DNA of 64,000 bases from Mucilaginibacter lappiensis (GTDB lineage: Bacteria; Bacteroidota; Bacteroidia; Sphingobacteriales; Sphingobacteriaceae): contig NZ_FTMG01000015.1 in the NCBI RefSeq assembly GCF_900155965.1, positions 62,001 to 126,000 of the forward strand, given 5' to 3'. Position 1 is the stretch's first letter. The number at the start of each line of letters is the position of its first letter. The notes below the pieces were generated by a model, which was given only the letters and a program-made list of their open reading frames with translations, did no database searches and was not told where the DNA came from. Of this stretch, positions 35,742 to 45,873 are shown piece after piece. The position numbers were made by a program, and so were the translations under genes.

Positions 35742-37748
35742 ATGATTAATAACTTAATGAAATTTATAGTCCTTGCTTTATGGTTATTGCCTGGTATTAT
35801 ACAAGCTCAACCGTCAGGATCAACTACAGTTACCACAGATGTTTGCGTATATGGAGGCACTTCTTCGGGGGTAATTGCTGCATATACAGCTTCAAAAACG
35901 GGCAAAAGAGTAATTCTAGTGGAACCTAGCCATCGTTTGGGCGGTTTATCATCCGGTGGTTTGGGCTTTACTGATATTGGCAACAAGTATGTAGTTACTG
36001 GGTTGGCACGTGATTTTTACCATCGTATAGGTACACATTATGGCAAGTTAGAACAATGGACTTTTGAACCCAGGGTAGCAGATTCGCTGTTTAATGATTA
36101 TGCAAAAAGGGGAGCATTTAAAACGTTATATGGTAAGAGGCTTACCAGGGTCAATAAAAATCAAAATCTTATCGTCTCAATTGAACTGGAGAATTCTGCT
36201 GGGGACACTACAAAAAAAGAGATCATTAAAGCTAAGCAATATATAGATTGTACTTACGAAGGCGATTTAATGGCCAAAGCTGGTGTAAGTTATACCATAG
36301 GGCGCGAAGCAAACTCTACGTACAATGAAACGGTTAACGGTGTACAGTTGAAGAATGAGCACCAATTTCCGGATGGGGTTGATCCTTATAAAATACCGGG
36401 CAAACCCGAAAGCGGTTTACTTTGGGGCATCAGCGCGGCCACATTAGCCGAAACAGGTAGTGGTGATAAAAAAGTACAAGCCTATAATTTCAGGATATGC
36501 CTGAGTAATGATCCAGGCAATCGTATTGCTATTACCAGACCAGCTAATTACGATTCAACCCGTTACGAACTTTTATTGAGGTACCTCGCCGTTAAAACAT
36601 CGGATAATCTCGGCGGGTTTTTGAAAATGGACCTGATGCCTAATCATAAAACGGATATTAATAATAATGGCCCTTTTTCAACTGATATGATTGGCATGAA
36701 TTACAATTATCCTGATGGCGATTATCTAACCCGTTCTGTCATTATCCAAAAACATGAGGATTATACAAAAGGGCTGCTTTATTTTATTGGCCATGATGCT
36801 CGCATGCCCGGGCAATTGCGCAAGCAGATGTTGGAGTGGGGGTACCCTAAGGATGAGTACTTGGATAATAACCATTGGACGCCTCAATTATATGTGCGAG
36901 AAGCCCGGCGTATGATAGGAGCTTACGTGATGACGCAAGCCAACTGTCAGGGTAGGGAAGTTGTTACCGATGAAATAGGTAAAGCAGCTTATACCATGGA
37001 TTCGCACAATGCCGAACGGATTGTGGTGAATGGTATGGTAAAGAACGAAGGCGATGTACAGTTAAGGGAGGGAGTTAACCCATACCCAATAGCTTATAGA
37101 TCCATCACACCCAAAAGCAGCCAATGCGGCAACTTACTGGTACCCGTTTGCCTTTCGGCCAGCCACATGGCTTATGGTTCTATACGTATGGAGCCGGTTT
37201 TTATGGTGCTTGGTCAATCCGCAGCTGTAGCGGCATGTTTGGCTATAAAACAAAAGTCATCAGTACAGCAGATAAATATTAAACAATTACAGGCCGAATT
37301 AAAAAATAATCCATTGGCAGATGGCTCTACCCCGGATATACTGGTAGATAACGATGATGTTACTGGTGTTATTAAAGAAGGAGACTGGAAACAAATAAGT
37401 AATGGAGGTTACGGGCCATCATATCTGGTTAACACCGTATCGGCTTCAGCCTGGGTCCAGTTTATACCCACTATTCGCAAGGGAGGTAGGTACAGGGTAT
37501 ATCTTTATTGTCCTAAACTTCAAAAAGCCAGTACAATTACTAGTGTAGAGTTATTCAACGGAATAAAGTCAGTAAATACAATTATCAATGTAAAAGATAT
37601 GGGTGTAACAGGCCAAACCTCAGGTGAATGGCTTTGGATAGGGGATAGTTCATTTGTCCCGGGTAAAAATGCATCAGTGAAAATATCCAATACGGGCGCT
37701 AATGGGGTAGTAGTAGCAGATGCTGTGCTATTGATACCTGCAAAATAA
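35742..37748 (+). CDS. Exported FAD-dependent oxidoreductase with golvesin/xanthan-lyase-like C-terminal domain
   Basis: 668 residues from the ATG at 35742, with a signal peptide (MKFIVLALWLLPGIIQAQ within the first 25). The FAD-binding Rossmann motif VCVYGGTSSGVIAAYTASK is followed by LVEPSHRLGGLSSGG and later YIDCTYEGDLMAKAGV, typical of the FAD_oxidored family. The last 130 residues (SAWVQFIPTIRKGGRYRVYL; GVVVADAVLLIP) form a golvesin-like beta-sandwich, probably for polysaccharide or surface binding. The substrate is unknown. It stands alone between a terminator and the GT87-like gene. Confidence 0.85.
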   Translation: MINNLMKFIVLALWLLPGIIQAQPSGSTTVTTDVCVYGGTSSGVIAAYTASKTGKRVILVEPSHRLGGLSSGGLGFTDIGNKYVVTGLARDFYHRIGTHYGKLEQWTFEPRVADSLFNDYAKRGAFKTLYGKRLTRVNKNQNLIVSIELENSAGDTTKKEIIKAKQYIDCTYEGDLMAKAGVSYTIGREANSTYNETVNGVQLKNEHQFPDGVDPYKIPGKPESGLLWGISAATLAETGSGDKKVQAYNFRICLSNDPGNRIAITRPANYDSTRYELLLRYLAVKTSDNLGGFLKMDLMPNHKTDINNNGPFSTDMIGMNYNYPDGDYLTRSVIIQKHEDYTKGLLYFIGHDARMPGQLRKQMLEWGYPKDEYLDNNHWTPQLYVREARRMIGAYVMTQANCQGREVVTDEIGKAAYTMDSHNAERIVVNGMVKNEGDVQLREGVNPYPIAYRSITPKSSQCGNLLVPVCLSASHMAYGSIRMEPVFMVLGQSAAVAACLAIKQKSSVQQINIKQLQAELKNNPLADGSTPDILVDNDDVTGVIKEGDWKQISNGGYGPSYLVNTVSASAWVQFIPTIRKGGRYRVYLYCPKLQKASTITSVELFNGIKSVNTIINVKDMGVTGQTSGEWLWIGDSSFVPGKNASVKISNTGANGVVVADAVLLIPAK

Positions 37749-37878
37749 AACTTTGACTTTTTGAGAAAACGACCGAGGCATAGTAATAAAAAAATAAACC
37801 CATGCCCCCCCTTAAATCAAACATAAAATACTAGTAAAGGGCTTGTTTTGTATATTCGCAACCCAATACCCCTGTTTT

Positions 37879-39048
37879 ATGAAAAAGATAACTAAGCTTA
37901 TTTACAATAAACCCTTCGTTTTTTCTTTATGGTTCGGTTTAAGTTTTCTGATCGTTCTTAAAGGAATCTTAACTCATCAGCTATTTAATAATTACCTGGT
38001 TTTTAAATATAACTTCATTAATACCATTCATCAACATAATCTTTATACCTATCAGCCAGAACACTTTAACGATCTTAATCATTATGGCCCGGCATTTTCT
38101 CTCATCATAGCGCCATTTGCTCTTATGCCTGATACCATAGGAGTTTTGCTATGGGTAATGTTTAACGCTTTTATATTGTTTAAAGCCATACAGATGTTAC
38201 CGATTAAAGAGAATCAGTATGTTATCATTTTGTTGATCTGCGCGCATGAATTAATGACAGCATCGGCAAATGTTCAAAGTAATCCTATGATAGCCGGGTT
38301 GATTATTTTAAGCTTTAGTTTTATCAAAAAGAAGCAGGATTTTTGGGCTGCTCTAATGATAGCCCTCGGTACATTTGTAAAACTATATGGAATAGTTGGG
38401 CTTGCATTCTTTTTCTTTTCCGAAAATAAATTAAAGTTTATTGCAAGTTTTCTTTTTTGGTCAGTGGTGTTATTTGTACTGCCTATGCTTATTTCATCGC
38501 CAACCTTTATCATACAAACTTATCATGATTGGTACAATGACCTGGTAGCTAAAAATGCCAGTAATCAGGGTTCCGACCTTCAGGAAATATGTGTGATGGG
38601 CCTGATCAGGAAAATATTTAATTATCCTGGATTAAAAAATATATATGTTATAGTGCCAGGTATCGTACTCTTTGCACTTTCTTATTTAAGGATAAAAAGC
38701 TTTAAAGCGTTACAGTATCAATTGCTTATCTTATCATCTGCTTTGATATTTGCCATAATTTTCAGCAGTTCATCAGAGTCATCAACTTATATTATTGCTT
38801 TTGCTGGAGTAGCTATTTGGTATATGAATTTAAACAGACCAGTTGCCAAATACGAAATTTTTTTGTTGATTTTTGCCCTTATTATAACCAGTCTTTCCCC
38901 ATCTGATCTGTTTCCGAGATATATCAGGATGGAATATGTTGTGCCTTATAAACTTAAGGCCCTGCCATGTTTTCTAGTCTGGCTAAAAATAGTTTACGAA
39001 ACGCTAACACGGGATTTTTCTAAGCAAGAACAGCTTGAAGCATTATAA
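37879..39048 (+). CDS. DUF2029/GT87-type polyprenol-phosphate glycosyltransferase-like membrane protein
   Basis: 389 residues from the ATG at 37879. About ten hydrophobic segments are visible. HYGPAFSLIIAPFALMPD in the first large loop and NVQSNPMIAGLIILSF resemble the GT-C fold of GT87 (alpha-mannosyltransferase-like) proteins, which use polyprenol-phosphate sugars outside the membrane. It belongs with the GT2 enzyme and NodB deacetylase that follow, suggesting surface glycan or lipid decoration. The sugar is unknown. Confidence 0.75.
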   Translation: MKKITKLIYNKPFVFSLWFGLSFLIVLKGILTHQLFNNYLVFKYNFINTIHQHNLYTYQPEHFNDLNHYGPAFSLIIAPFALMPDTIGVLLWVMFNAFILFKAIQMLPIKENQYVIILLICAHELMTASANVQSNPMIAGLIILSFSFIKKKQDFWAALMIALGTFVKLYGIVGLAFFFFSENKLKFIASFLFWSVVLFVLPMLISSPTFIIQTYHDWYNDLVAKNASNQGSDLQEICVMGLIRKIFNYPGLKNIYVIVPGIVLFALSYLRIKSFKALQYQLLILSSALIFAIIFSSSSESSTYIIAFAGVAIWYMNLNRPVAKYEIFLLIFALIITSLSPSDLFPRYIRMEYVVPYKLKALPCFLVWLKIVYETLTRDFSKQEQLEAL

Positions 39049-39360
39049 ACGATTGATACTATCTGTGATAGTATCTTATCCTGTATGTTAATATGTTTAC
39101 AATTCTATGGCTAATTAATAATCATTTTATGATTAAATGATTATTAATTATTTAATTTTGTAACACTAAAGTTACATTAGTTAAAAATGTTTCTAAATTT
39201 AAGTGTATAAAAATTTTATTACGATGAGATTGTAACGTTGTTGTTTAATTCTTCGTATCATATTTGTTACACATGGATAAATTAGTAAGACTATAAGAAT
39301 AAACCTGACCAATATAGTATTAATTCACCTATCACAGTTTAAAGCCCCTGTTAAAATAAC
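39049..39360. other. 312-bp AT-rich intergenic region
   Basis: Contains an AT-rich inverted repeat TAATCATTT/AAATGATTA (39118-39143) and a GTAAC/GTTAC pair (39160-39175). No open reading frame was seen. It presumably carries the promoter of the GT2-deacetylase pair. Confidence 0.4.
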
Positions 39361-40338
39361 ATGACATTCGTTCTAAAAAAGAAAGTATCGGTTATCATAC
39401 CGTCTTATAATGAAGAGAAAAATATAGGTTTTTTAATTGAACAGATTAATGAAACACTGAGCAATACCAATTATGACTATGAGTTGATTTTTGTTGATGA
39501 TGGTAGTAGTGATAATACCTTAAATGAAATAAAATTTAATGCACAATTGCATGCCAATGTTTTTTATATAGAACTTTCAAAAAACTTTGGAAAAGACCAC
39601 GCTCTTAAAGCAGGTATTGGTATGGCTCAGGGTGATGCCGTAATAACCATGGATGCTGATATGCAACATCCCCCTCATTTAATATTGAAAATGTTGAAGT
39701 ATTGGGAGAATGGTTATGACATTATTTACACCTATAGGCAAAATAGTAACCCGCATGCAAAAGCTTATCAGAAAGCTACATCAAAACTGTTTTATAAGGG
39801 TATAAATATGCTCTCGGATATTAAACTGGAGAATGGTACTGCCGATTTCAGGTTGATGGATGAAAAAGTAGTAAAACAACTAAAGCTTATTGATGAGTAC
39901 GAGATATTTTTCAGAGGAATAATTAAATGGGCTGGTTACAAGCAAATAGGCATCCCTTATACACCATCTAAAAGGCATACCGGCGAAGCCAGTTATTCTT
40001 TCTTTAAACTGGTTAAGCTGGCTGTAGGTAGTATCATGGCTTTTAGTGCCCGCCCTTTATATTTAGTTACAGGTATTGGCTTATTCTTTTCTGCCATGGC
40101 TATATTATACATTCCTTATGTATTGTTTAGCTATTTTGCAGGATATGCTGTTTCGGGATGGGCTTCTGTATTAGCAACTGTAGCTTTTTTTGGCGGATTG
40201 CAATTGTTGGTGCTGGGTATAATAGGGGTGTATGTAGGTAAAATATTTATGCAGTCAAAACATCGTCCTAATTATATCATTCGTTCAACAAATGTTATGA
40301 GTATAAAAAATGTAAACAATGATTTTATTGGGGTTTGA
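39361..40338 (+). CDS. GT2-family glycosyltransferase (dolichol/polyprenol-phosphate sugar synthase-like)
   Basis: 325 residues. The GT-A domain has VIIPSYNEEKN, IFVDDGSSDNT and the metal-binding DAD at residues 98-100 in MDADMQHPPHLI. Two C-terminal membrane segments follow (about 230-260 and 270-295), the layout of GtrB/DPM1-like enzymes that load a sugar onto polyprenol phosphate. This would supply the GT87-like enzyme encoded upstream. Its last 20 bp overlap the deacetylase gene, indicating translational coupling. Confidence 0.9.
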   Translation: MTFVLKKKVSVIIPSYNEEKNIGFLIEQINETLSNTNYDYELIFVDDGSSDNTLNEIKFNAQLHANVFYIELSKNFGKDHALKAGIGMAQGDAVITMDADMQHPPHLILKMLKYWENGYDIIYTYRQNSNPHAKAYQKATSKLFYKGINMLSDIKLENGTADFRLMDEKVVKQLKLIDEYEIFFRGIIKWAGYKQIGIPYTPSKRHTGEASYSFFKLVKLAVGSIMAFSARPLYLVTGIGLFFSAMAILYIPYVLFSYFAGYAVSGWASVLATVAFFGGLQLLVLGIIGVYVGKIFMQSKHRPNYIIRSTNVMSIKNVNNDFIGV

Positions 40339-41134
40339 TGTAGAGGAGTTTGATTTGCCGTTAGAATATGGCCGGTCAATATCTTTTGATGAACAATTGC
40401 AGATCTCAACAAACGGAACAAATTCAATTTTGAAGTTGTTGAGATCTGCAAACGTAAAAGCTACTTTTTTCTGCACGGCCAACTACGCGCTTCATAAACC
40501 TGATGTTATTGCCATAATTGTGAATGAAGGGCATGAAATAGCATCGCATGGGTATTTTCATTCCGATTTTAAAACAGAGCATCTAAAACAATCAAAGCTG
40601 GTACTTGAGGATATTTCGGGTACTGAGGTAATGGGTTTTCGTATGGCGCGAATGATGCCTGTTGATGAGGCTGAGATCAAGATGGCAGGATATACTTATA
40701 ATTCATCTATAAATCCTACATGGTTGCCCGGGCGCTATAATAATTTTGATAAACCGCGTACCTGGTTTTATGATCAGGGCGTTTTGCAGATTCCCGCTTC
40801 CGTATCCCCTTTGATTCGTTTTCCACTTTTTTGGTTAAGTTTTCACAATTTATCTTTACCGCTGATTAAGTGGATGAGCTCCGCAGCTTATCGGAAAGAT
40901 GGATACCTTAATCTTTATTTCCATCCATGGGAGTTTACCAATTTGCACAACAAAGAAAAATACGGACTCCCTGGCTATATATCTAAAAACTCAGGAGAGC
41001 CATTTATACTTCGAATAAAAGGCTTTATTGAATGGGCAAAATCAAAAGGTTATGAATTTTCTCGAACCAATGATTTTGCATCTTCTGTAATGAAAAAGCA
41101 AACTGTTATAGAAACGTTAGCGCCTGTTCAATAA
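40319..41134 (+). CDS. NodB-type polysaccharide deacetylase family protein
   Basis: 271 residues. Asp7 in ILLGFDVEEFD, the metal-binding His77 and His81 in SHGYFHSDF, and VKATFFCTANY are all present, so the deacetylase appears active. It would remove N- or O-acetyl groups from a cell-surface sugar. There is no signal peptide. It overlaps the GT2 gene by 20 bp and probably acts on the same polyprenol-linked glycan, as in undecaprenyl-sugar deformylases or deacetylases. The exact substrate is unknown. Confidence 0.88.
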   Translation: MILLGFDVEEFDLPLEYGRSISFDEQLQISTNGTNSILKLLRSANVKATFFCTANYALHKPDVIAIIVNEGHEIASHGYFHSDFKTEHLKQSKLVLEDISGTEVMGFRMARMMPVDEAEIKMAGYTYNSSINPTWLPGRYNNFDKPRTWFYDQGVLQIPASVSPLIRFPLFWLSFHNLSLPLIKWMSSAAYRKDGYLNLYFHPWEFTNLHNKEKYGLPGYISKNSGEPFILRIKGFIEWAKSKGYEFSRTNDFASSVMKKQTVIETLAPVQ

Positions 41135-41154
41135 CCGATGCCGAAGGCATATTT

Positions 41155-42612
41155 TTATTTCTTTTTAATTCTTAATAAACCATTAGCTGTAGCAGCGTAA
41201 ATAACACCTTTGGAGTCCTGCGCTAACTTGTTAATTGTGTAGCCCGGCATGGCGGAGTTGTTATTATGATAGTTTTCCCAACCATCCTTTAAATTAAACC
41301 TTACAATGCCTGACTGCTCGGTGCCTATCCATAAAACATGTTCATATTTGTCATATAGCATGTCGTTAACATGGTTTGATGGCATCCCGGAATTTTTATC
41401 ATTATAATGAAGCCAGCTTCCGTTGGTTTTCAATATTGCTATACCTTCTTTGTCATTATCGCCCGGCGTTGCATTGCAAGCTGTTAACGAGAAATACAGG
41501 TTACCAGCCTCATCTTCTGTGGCATTAGAAATATACGTGTCTTTTAAAGGTGTATTGGACGTATTAAATGTAGTTGGCACGTTATGGTCAATCATAATGC
41601 ACCCTTTTGATGTTCCTATCCACAAGCGCTTTCGGCTATCTTCATAAACATAATAAACATTGCTTGAGGGCAGTAGCGGAATCGTCTTTTTATTTAGTAC
41701 CACAACTTTGTCTTTTCTTAAAACAACCAGCCCGGCTTTAGTAGCAAAAAGAAGATCACCATGGCGGTTATTTAGAATTCGGATGGCTCCAGGCGGCACA
41801 AACTTTTTAAAATCAAATATTTGCCATCCCGCATCACTGTACTTATACATCTTATCATCAACATATACCCATTTATTATTATCCTTATCTACATTAATAT
41901 CTGCTACATCCGTTTCGGCATTGAATGGCGAGTTAAATTCGTTAACCGGATTAAAGTTTTGGCCATCAAACCTGGTCAGTCCCTTGATGGTTGTATACCA
42001 TAATACATCAGATTTATCTACAATACAAGATTTGCTGATGTTATCAGGAAGAGGGGAGTTATACTTAGTCCAGGTGGTAAACTCGTAAGATTTTAACGAT
42101 GGATTAGCGTAGGTAGTTGTTTTGTTATAAATAGCAGGATCACCCGGTGGTTTTAATTCCGCCAGATCCATTCTTTGCATTTGACTTGATATTTTGCCAT
42201 TGGCAAAACGAAAGATCACGTTGACCGATGCATAAACGGGTTTGCCATTTTCTTTGGCCGGTCGCCATATATTACCATTTAAATACCTGATCAGTTCTGC
42301 CGTTAAAGGGCCATTGGTAACGTCGGTATGACTAAGCACGCAACTAAAACCGGAGGCCTCAACCAATACCTGGAAGGATATTGATCCAAAAGCATCTTTC
42401 AGGATGTATTTACGATTGATCTGATCACAGATATAATCAAGGGTGAACTGATCGCAAGTTGCCTTAGGATCTCCGCAGTCCATACAAAAACTGGCCGTAC
42501 TACACACATCTATTTTTTCCAAAAAAAGATTTTGTGCAAAGAGTGGTGCAGGTAAAAGAAAAACAAACAGGGTGATAAAGGATAACTTCCGACGATATAA
42601 GAATGCTAACAT
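41155..42612 (-). CDS. Exported protein with TonB-C-like domain and regulator-type beta-propeller
   Basis: 485 residues from the ATG at 42612; the frame extends further only via TTG. After a signal peptide (MLAFLYRRKLSFITLFVFLL) comes a Cys-rich segment (CSTASFCMDCGDPKATC). A TonB C-terminal-like fold follows (SISFQVLVEASGF; ELIRYLNGNIWRPAKENGKP; SVNVIFRF). The rest is a propeller of Reg_prop-type repeats (VLWYTTIKGLTRFDGQNF; RLWIGTSKGCIMID; VLWIGTEQSGIVRFN), like the sensor part of hybrid two-component proteins but with no kinase. This combination is uncommon. The role may be envelope sensing or binding. Confidence 0.75.
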   Translation of the reverse strand: MLAFLYRRKLSFITLFVFLLPAPLFAQNLFLEKIDVCSTASFCMDCGDPKATCDQFTLDYICDQINRKYILKDAFGSISFQVLVEASGFSCVLSHTDVTNGPLTAELIRYLNGNIWRPAKENGKPVYASVNVIFRFANGKISSQMQRMDLAELKPPGDPAIYNKTTTYANPSLKSYEFTTWTKYNSPLPDNISKSCIVDKSDVLWYTTIKGLTRFDGQNFNPVNEFNSPFNAETDVADINVDKDNNKWVYVDDKMYKYSDAGWQIFDFKKFVPPGAIRILNNRHGDLLFATKAGLVVLRKDKVVVLNKKTIPLLPSSNVYYVYEDSRKRLWIGTSKGCIMIDHNVPTTFNTSNTPLKDTYISNATEDEAGNLYFSLTACNATPGDNDKEGIAILKTNGSWLHYNDKNSGMPSNHVNDMLYDKYEHVLWIGTEQSGIVRFNLKDGWENYHNNNSAMPGYTINKLAQDSKGVIYAATANGLLRIKKK

Positions 42613-42880
42613 TATGCTATAAATTAAAGAAAGCAAACTCAAAACACCAAATAAATATTAGTTAAATAATGTTAAACAAGATTATTGGTAGTTAAAGATT
42701 TTACCATTCACAACTTTTACTATAACAGCAGGCGCATCGAAAAAGTATTTGAATATGTAGAATGACTTAAACATATTAGAAAATATTGCTAATTTTAGTG
42801 TCGTTCACAATGGCTTATAAAGCTTTCTGGTTAAACTAGTTTAAAAGTTAAACTCAAGGTTTTATTATACTTATTTTTAT

Positions 42881-43678
42881 ATGAAAAGATACATTTTGTT
42901 ATTCCTTTTATTTCTCTCTTTTTCCGTATACGCCCAAAATACGATCAATAATTATAAATATGTTGTAGTACCAGAAAAATTCAGCTTCTTAAAGCAAAAT
43001 GATCAGTATGGGTTAAACAGCCTCACCAAAGCCCTTTTAGCAGAAAAAGGCTTTACGGTTTATTTAGATAACAATGAATTACCAAGTGAAATAGCTAACA
43101 ACAAATGCCAGGCGCTGAACGCTGAAGTATTAGAAAAAAGCAGCATGTTTACCACCAGCCTCACGTTATTATTAAAGGACTGTCAGGGCAATATAGTTTT
43201 TAAAACCAAAGAGGGAAAAAGCAGGGAGAAAGAATACCGGGTTTCTTATAATCTGGCTCTGAGAGATGCCTTTACTTCATTAGATGCAGTGCAATATGCC
43301 TATAATGGAAAGAATAATGAACAACAAGTACAACCAACAGTTGCCGCAACTACAACAATAACAACTGCCAATACCCCGGCCAAAACTGCAATAGCCCCAC
43401 CTCAGGCAACCGCTTCAATGGTTTCGGCAAAAACAGTGCAGATGCAACCCAATCAACCGGCCGGAACTTTATATGCACAGGTAATAGCTAACGGGTATCA
43501 ATTAATTGACACCACACCAAAAATAGTTTTAACTCTTCTTAAAACCTCAGTACAGGATTATTTTATTGCCAATAATGGCACTTCTAACGGAATAGTTCTG
43601 AAAAAGAATAACGAGTGGTTTTTCGAATACTACCAGGACGGTAAACTTACCTCGGAAAAGCTAATGGTTAAGTTTTGA
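42881..43678 (+). CDS. Exported hypothetical protein with Pro/Thr/Ala linker
   Basis: 265 residues with a signal peptide (MKRYILLFLLFLSFSVYA). The N-terminal half (KYVVVPEKFSFLKQNDQYGL; LLAEKGFTVYLD; SLTLLLKDCQGNIVFKTKEG) is a recurrent Bacteroidota envelope pattern of unknown role. A low-complexity linker rich in Thr, Ala and Pro (about 150-195) leads to a C-terminal part with two strands. The periplasmic or outer-membrane-facing location is inferred. It is divergent from the propeller gene across 268 bp. Confidence 0.7.
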   Translation: MKRYILLFLLFLSFSVYAQNTINNYKYVVVPEKFSFLKQNDQYGLNSLTKALLAEKGFTVYLDNNELPSEIANNKCQALNAEVLEKSSMFTTSLTLLLKDCQGNIVFKTKEGKSREKEYRVSYNLALRDAFTSLDAVQYAYNGKNNEQQVQPTVAATTTITTANTPAKTAIAPPQATASMVSAKTVQMQPNQPAGTLYAQVIANGYQLIDTTPKIVLTLLKTSVQDYFIANNGTSNGIVLKKNNEWFFEYYQDGKLTSEKLMVKF

Positions 43679-43881
43679 TCGTTTCGATTGAAGGATGCAC
43701 ATAGATAAAATAGACAGCCATGCTTTGTTTATTGCAATTTAACTCAAACTTTTGGTGTTTATTATTTCGACATAGCTAATGCTTATACAGATAATCTGTA
43801 AAACATGTCCACTAATGCTATAACGGAAGGATTATCTGTTTAGGGAATAGAAAAAACTTAAGCTGAACGTTTTATTTACAC

Positions 43882-44856
43882 ATGACAAAAAATAGCAATA
43901 CAAAATCGCCTGCGTTAATTTTACTATTTTTTATTACTGTGTTCAATTGTCTGGCGCAGGAAAAACTTATTAAAAATCCTATTACACAAGGTTATTATGC
44001 CGACCCAACGGTGATTAAAGATAAAGGTGTATACTATATTTATGCAACCATAGATCCCTGGGGAGGTAAAGAGCTGGGTGTTTTAGAGACAAAGGATTTT
44101 AAAACATTTGTTAACAGGCATATCAACTGGCCGACCAAAAAAGCGTGTACAAGCCCCACTTCGGGAGATGCCATGGTTTGGGCACCGTCGGTAAGGAAAT
44201 TCAGGGGCAAGTTCTATATGTACGTAGCTGTAGGTAGTGAAATTTGGGTGGGTGTTAGTGACGATCCTCTTGGGCCGTGGAAAAATGCGAAGTCAGATAA
44301 TTCGCCACTAATAACTAAAACAGATTTCCCGCAGGTACATAATATCGATGCCGATTGTTTTATTGATGATAATGGCGACGCTTATTTATATTGGGGTTCG
44401 GGCTTTAATTGGGTAAATGGGCACTGTATGGCTGTTAAACTGAAAAAAGATATGATAACTTTTGATGGTGTTCCACAAGAAATAACTCCGCCGCATTATT
44501 TTGAAGCGCCTCATATGGTAAAACGCAATGGTATATATTATTTAATGTATTCGTACGGAAAGGCCATTGATGGTACTTACCAGGTCCGGTATTCTACAGG
44601 TAAAACCCCACTTGGCCCTTGGACAGAAGGGGCCTATGATCCAATACTTTCAACTACTCCCGATAGCACAACGCTAGGGCCGGGACATCATACAGTTTTT
44701 AAAGAGCGTGGTCAGTATTATATCTTATACCATCGTATCCATCCGCAAAAGGAACAATATGTGTTAAGGGAATTATGTTTGGATAGTTTGAATTTTGATA
44801 GAAAAGGTGATATACTTAAAATTAAACCATTAGGTGTAAGTCTATTCAGAAAGTAA
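43882..44856 (+). CDS. GH43-family glycoside hydrolase
   Basis: 324 residues with an N-terminal export signal (ALILLFFITVFNCLA). The five-bladed propeller shows the GH43 catalytic trio: Asp41 in YYADPTV (general base), Asp156 in HNIDADCF (modulator) and Glu208 in FEAPHMV (general acid). GNVYLYWG-type blade repeats (GDAYLYWGSG; YYLMYSYG) support it. Family members act on arabinosyl or xylosyl, sometimes galactosyl, linkages; the substrate cannot be told. It ends at a convergent terminator shared with the DUF4421 gene. Confidence 0.92.
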   Translation: MTKNSNTKSPALILLFFITVFNCLAQEKLIKNPITQGYYADPTVIKDKGVYYIYATIDPWGGKELGVLETKDFKTFVNRHINWPTKKACTSPTSGDAMVWAPSVRKFRGKFYMYVAVGSEIWVGVSDDPLGPWKNAKSDNSPLITKTDFPQVHNIDADCFIDDNGDAYLYWGSGFNWVNGHCMAVKLKKDMITFDGVPQEITPPHYFEAPHMVKRNGIYYLMYSYGKAIDGTYQVRYSTGKTPLGPWTEGAYDPILSTTPDSTTLGPGHHTVFKERGQYYILYHRIHPQKEQYVLRELCLDSLNFDRKGDILKIKPLGVSLFRK

Positions 44857-44881
44857 CGATGCGAAATTTGGAAATGTGATC

Positions 44882-44904
44882 ATAGCCACTTATAGAGTGG
44901 CTAT
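44882..44904. terminator. Bidirectional terminator-like hairpin
   Basis: ATAGCCACT (44882-44890) pairs with AGTGGCTAT (44896-44904) around a 5-nt loop. It lies between two convergent genes and overlaps the stop codon of the DUF4421 gene. Confidence 0.75.
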
Positions 44905-45818
44905 ATCTTTCTTTTCCGGAAAAAACTGTTAAAGTGTTTTACATAAGAAAGCTGCATATTGATAGATGTTAGATTAAGGGTGTTACCTTGCAAACCGGAT
45001 AAAGATTTACTATTGATTAAAAAAGAAAAAGCAGCAGCCCAATCTGATTTATGATACCCGGCCGATCCGCGTGCAAAGGCAGTTGGATAAGCTCTTATCT
45101 TTACTTTTTGTAGCATTTCTGTGTCGTTACCTGCATTTATCCCTCCGGTTGCTATACCAGATATTAGCCAGCGCTCATTGATGGGCCAGGAATAGGCATA
45201 GCCTACACTGCTCCCCAACAGAAGGTTTTGAATTCGATCCTGATCCGATATGGGCAAATCCTTATCAAAAGCTACTTTATCAAAATAAATTCCCCCGCTA
45301 AGTACAAAACTGCCGGCGGTTTTCAACTGTCTTTCGCTTTGTTCAAAAGCCGCTTTGGCCGAAAATTTGTCGCCGTTAAAAATATAAGTGCCCTCGGCAC
45401 CAATTTGCCTTACCAGCATATTGGGGTAAAGTTTTATCTCAGGATTTTCCTGGTAAAAGCCTTTATAGTTTTGATAAAATAGATCTAATACAAAATATCG
45501 CCCGTAGTGGTGAACCTGAAAATCAAACGACTGTGTTTTTCCATATTCTTTTTTGCGGAGTGGGGCAATACCATAAGCCAATTCCAGGTCAATAACGGTA
45601 TTTTTTATTGCGAAATCCAACCCAACATTCATTGGGTAATTAGGCTTATAATAGGCATGATCTTTTTTTATTTCTACAGAATTGGTAGAAACAAATCCGG
45701 TTATCGACATTTTTTCTCTATACGATTCTATATAAGTAGTATCAACCTTGGTCTGGCCAAATACATTACCACTTATTATTAAAAAGCTCAAAAGCAATAA
45801 ATGTGACCCTGGTTTCAC
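44901..45818 (-). CDS. Outer-membrane beta-barrel protein, DUF4421-like
   Basis: 305 residues. The signal peptide (HLLLLSFLIISGNVFG) starts from a GTG at 45818; no ATG is available nearby. Strands such as NVGLDFAIKNTVIDLELAYG, KTQSFDFQVHHYGRYFVLDL and YQNYKGFY match the DUF4421 family of Bacteroidota outer-membrane proteins of unknown role. Convergent with GH43 and co-directional with the SDR-like gene upstream. Confidence 0.8.
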   Translation of the reverse strand: MKPGSHLLLLSFLIISGNVFGQTKVDTTYIESYREKMSITGFVSTNSVEIKKDHAYYKPNYPMNVGLDFAIKNTVIDLELAYGIAPLRKKEYGKTQSFDFQVHHYGRYFVLDLFYQNYKGFYQENPEIKLYPNMLVRQIGAEGTYIFNGDKFSAKAAFEQSERQLKTAGSFVLSGGIYFDKVAFDKDLPISDQDRIQNLLLGSSVGYAYSWPINERWLISGIATGGINAGNDTEMLQKVKIRAYPTAFARGSAGYHKSDWAAAFSFLINSKSLSGLQGNTLNLTSINMQLSYVKHFNSFFRKRKI

Positions 45819-45873
45819 TATCTGTTCATTGTAATATAAGAATCTATTTATAAGTTAGTTATAAATTATGAAA

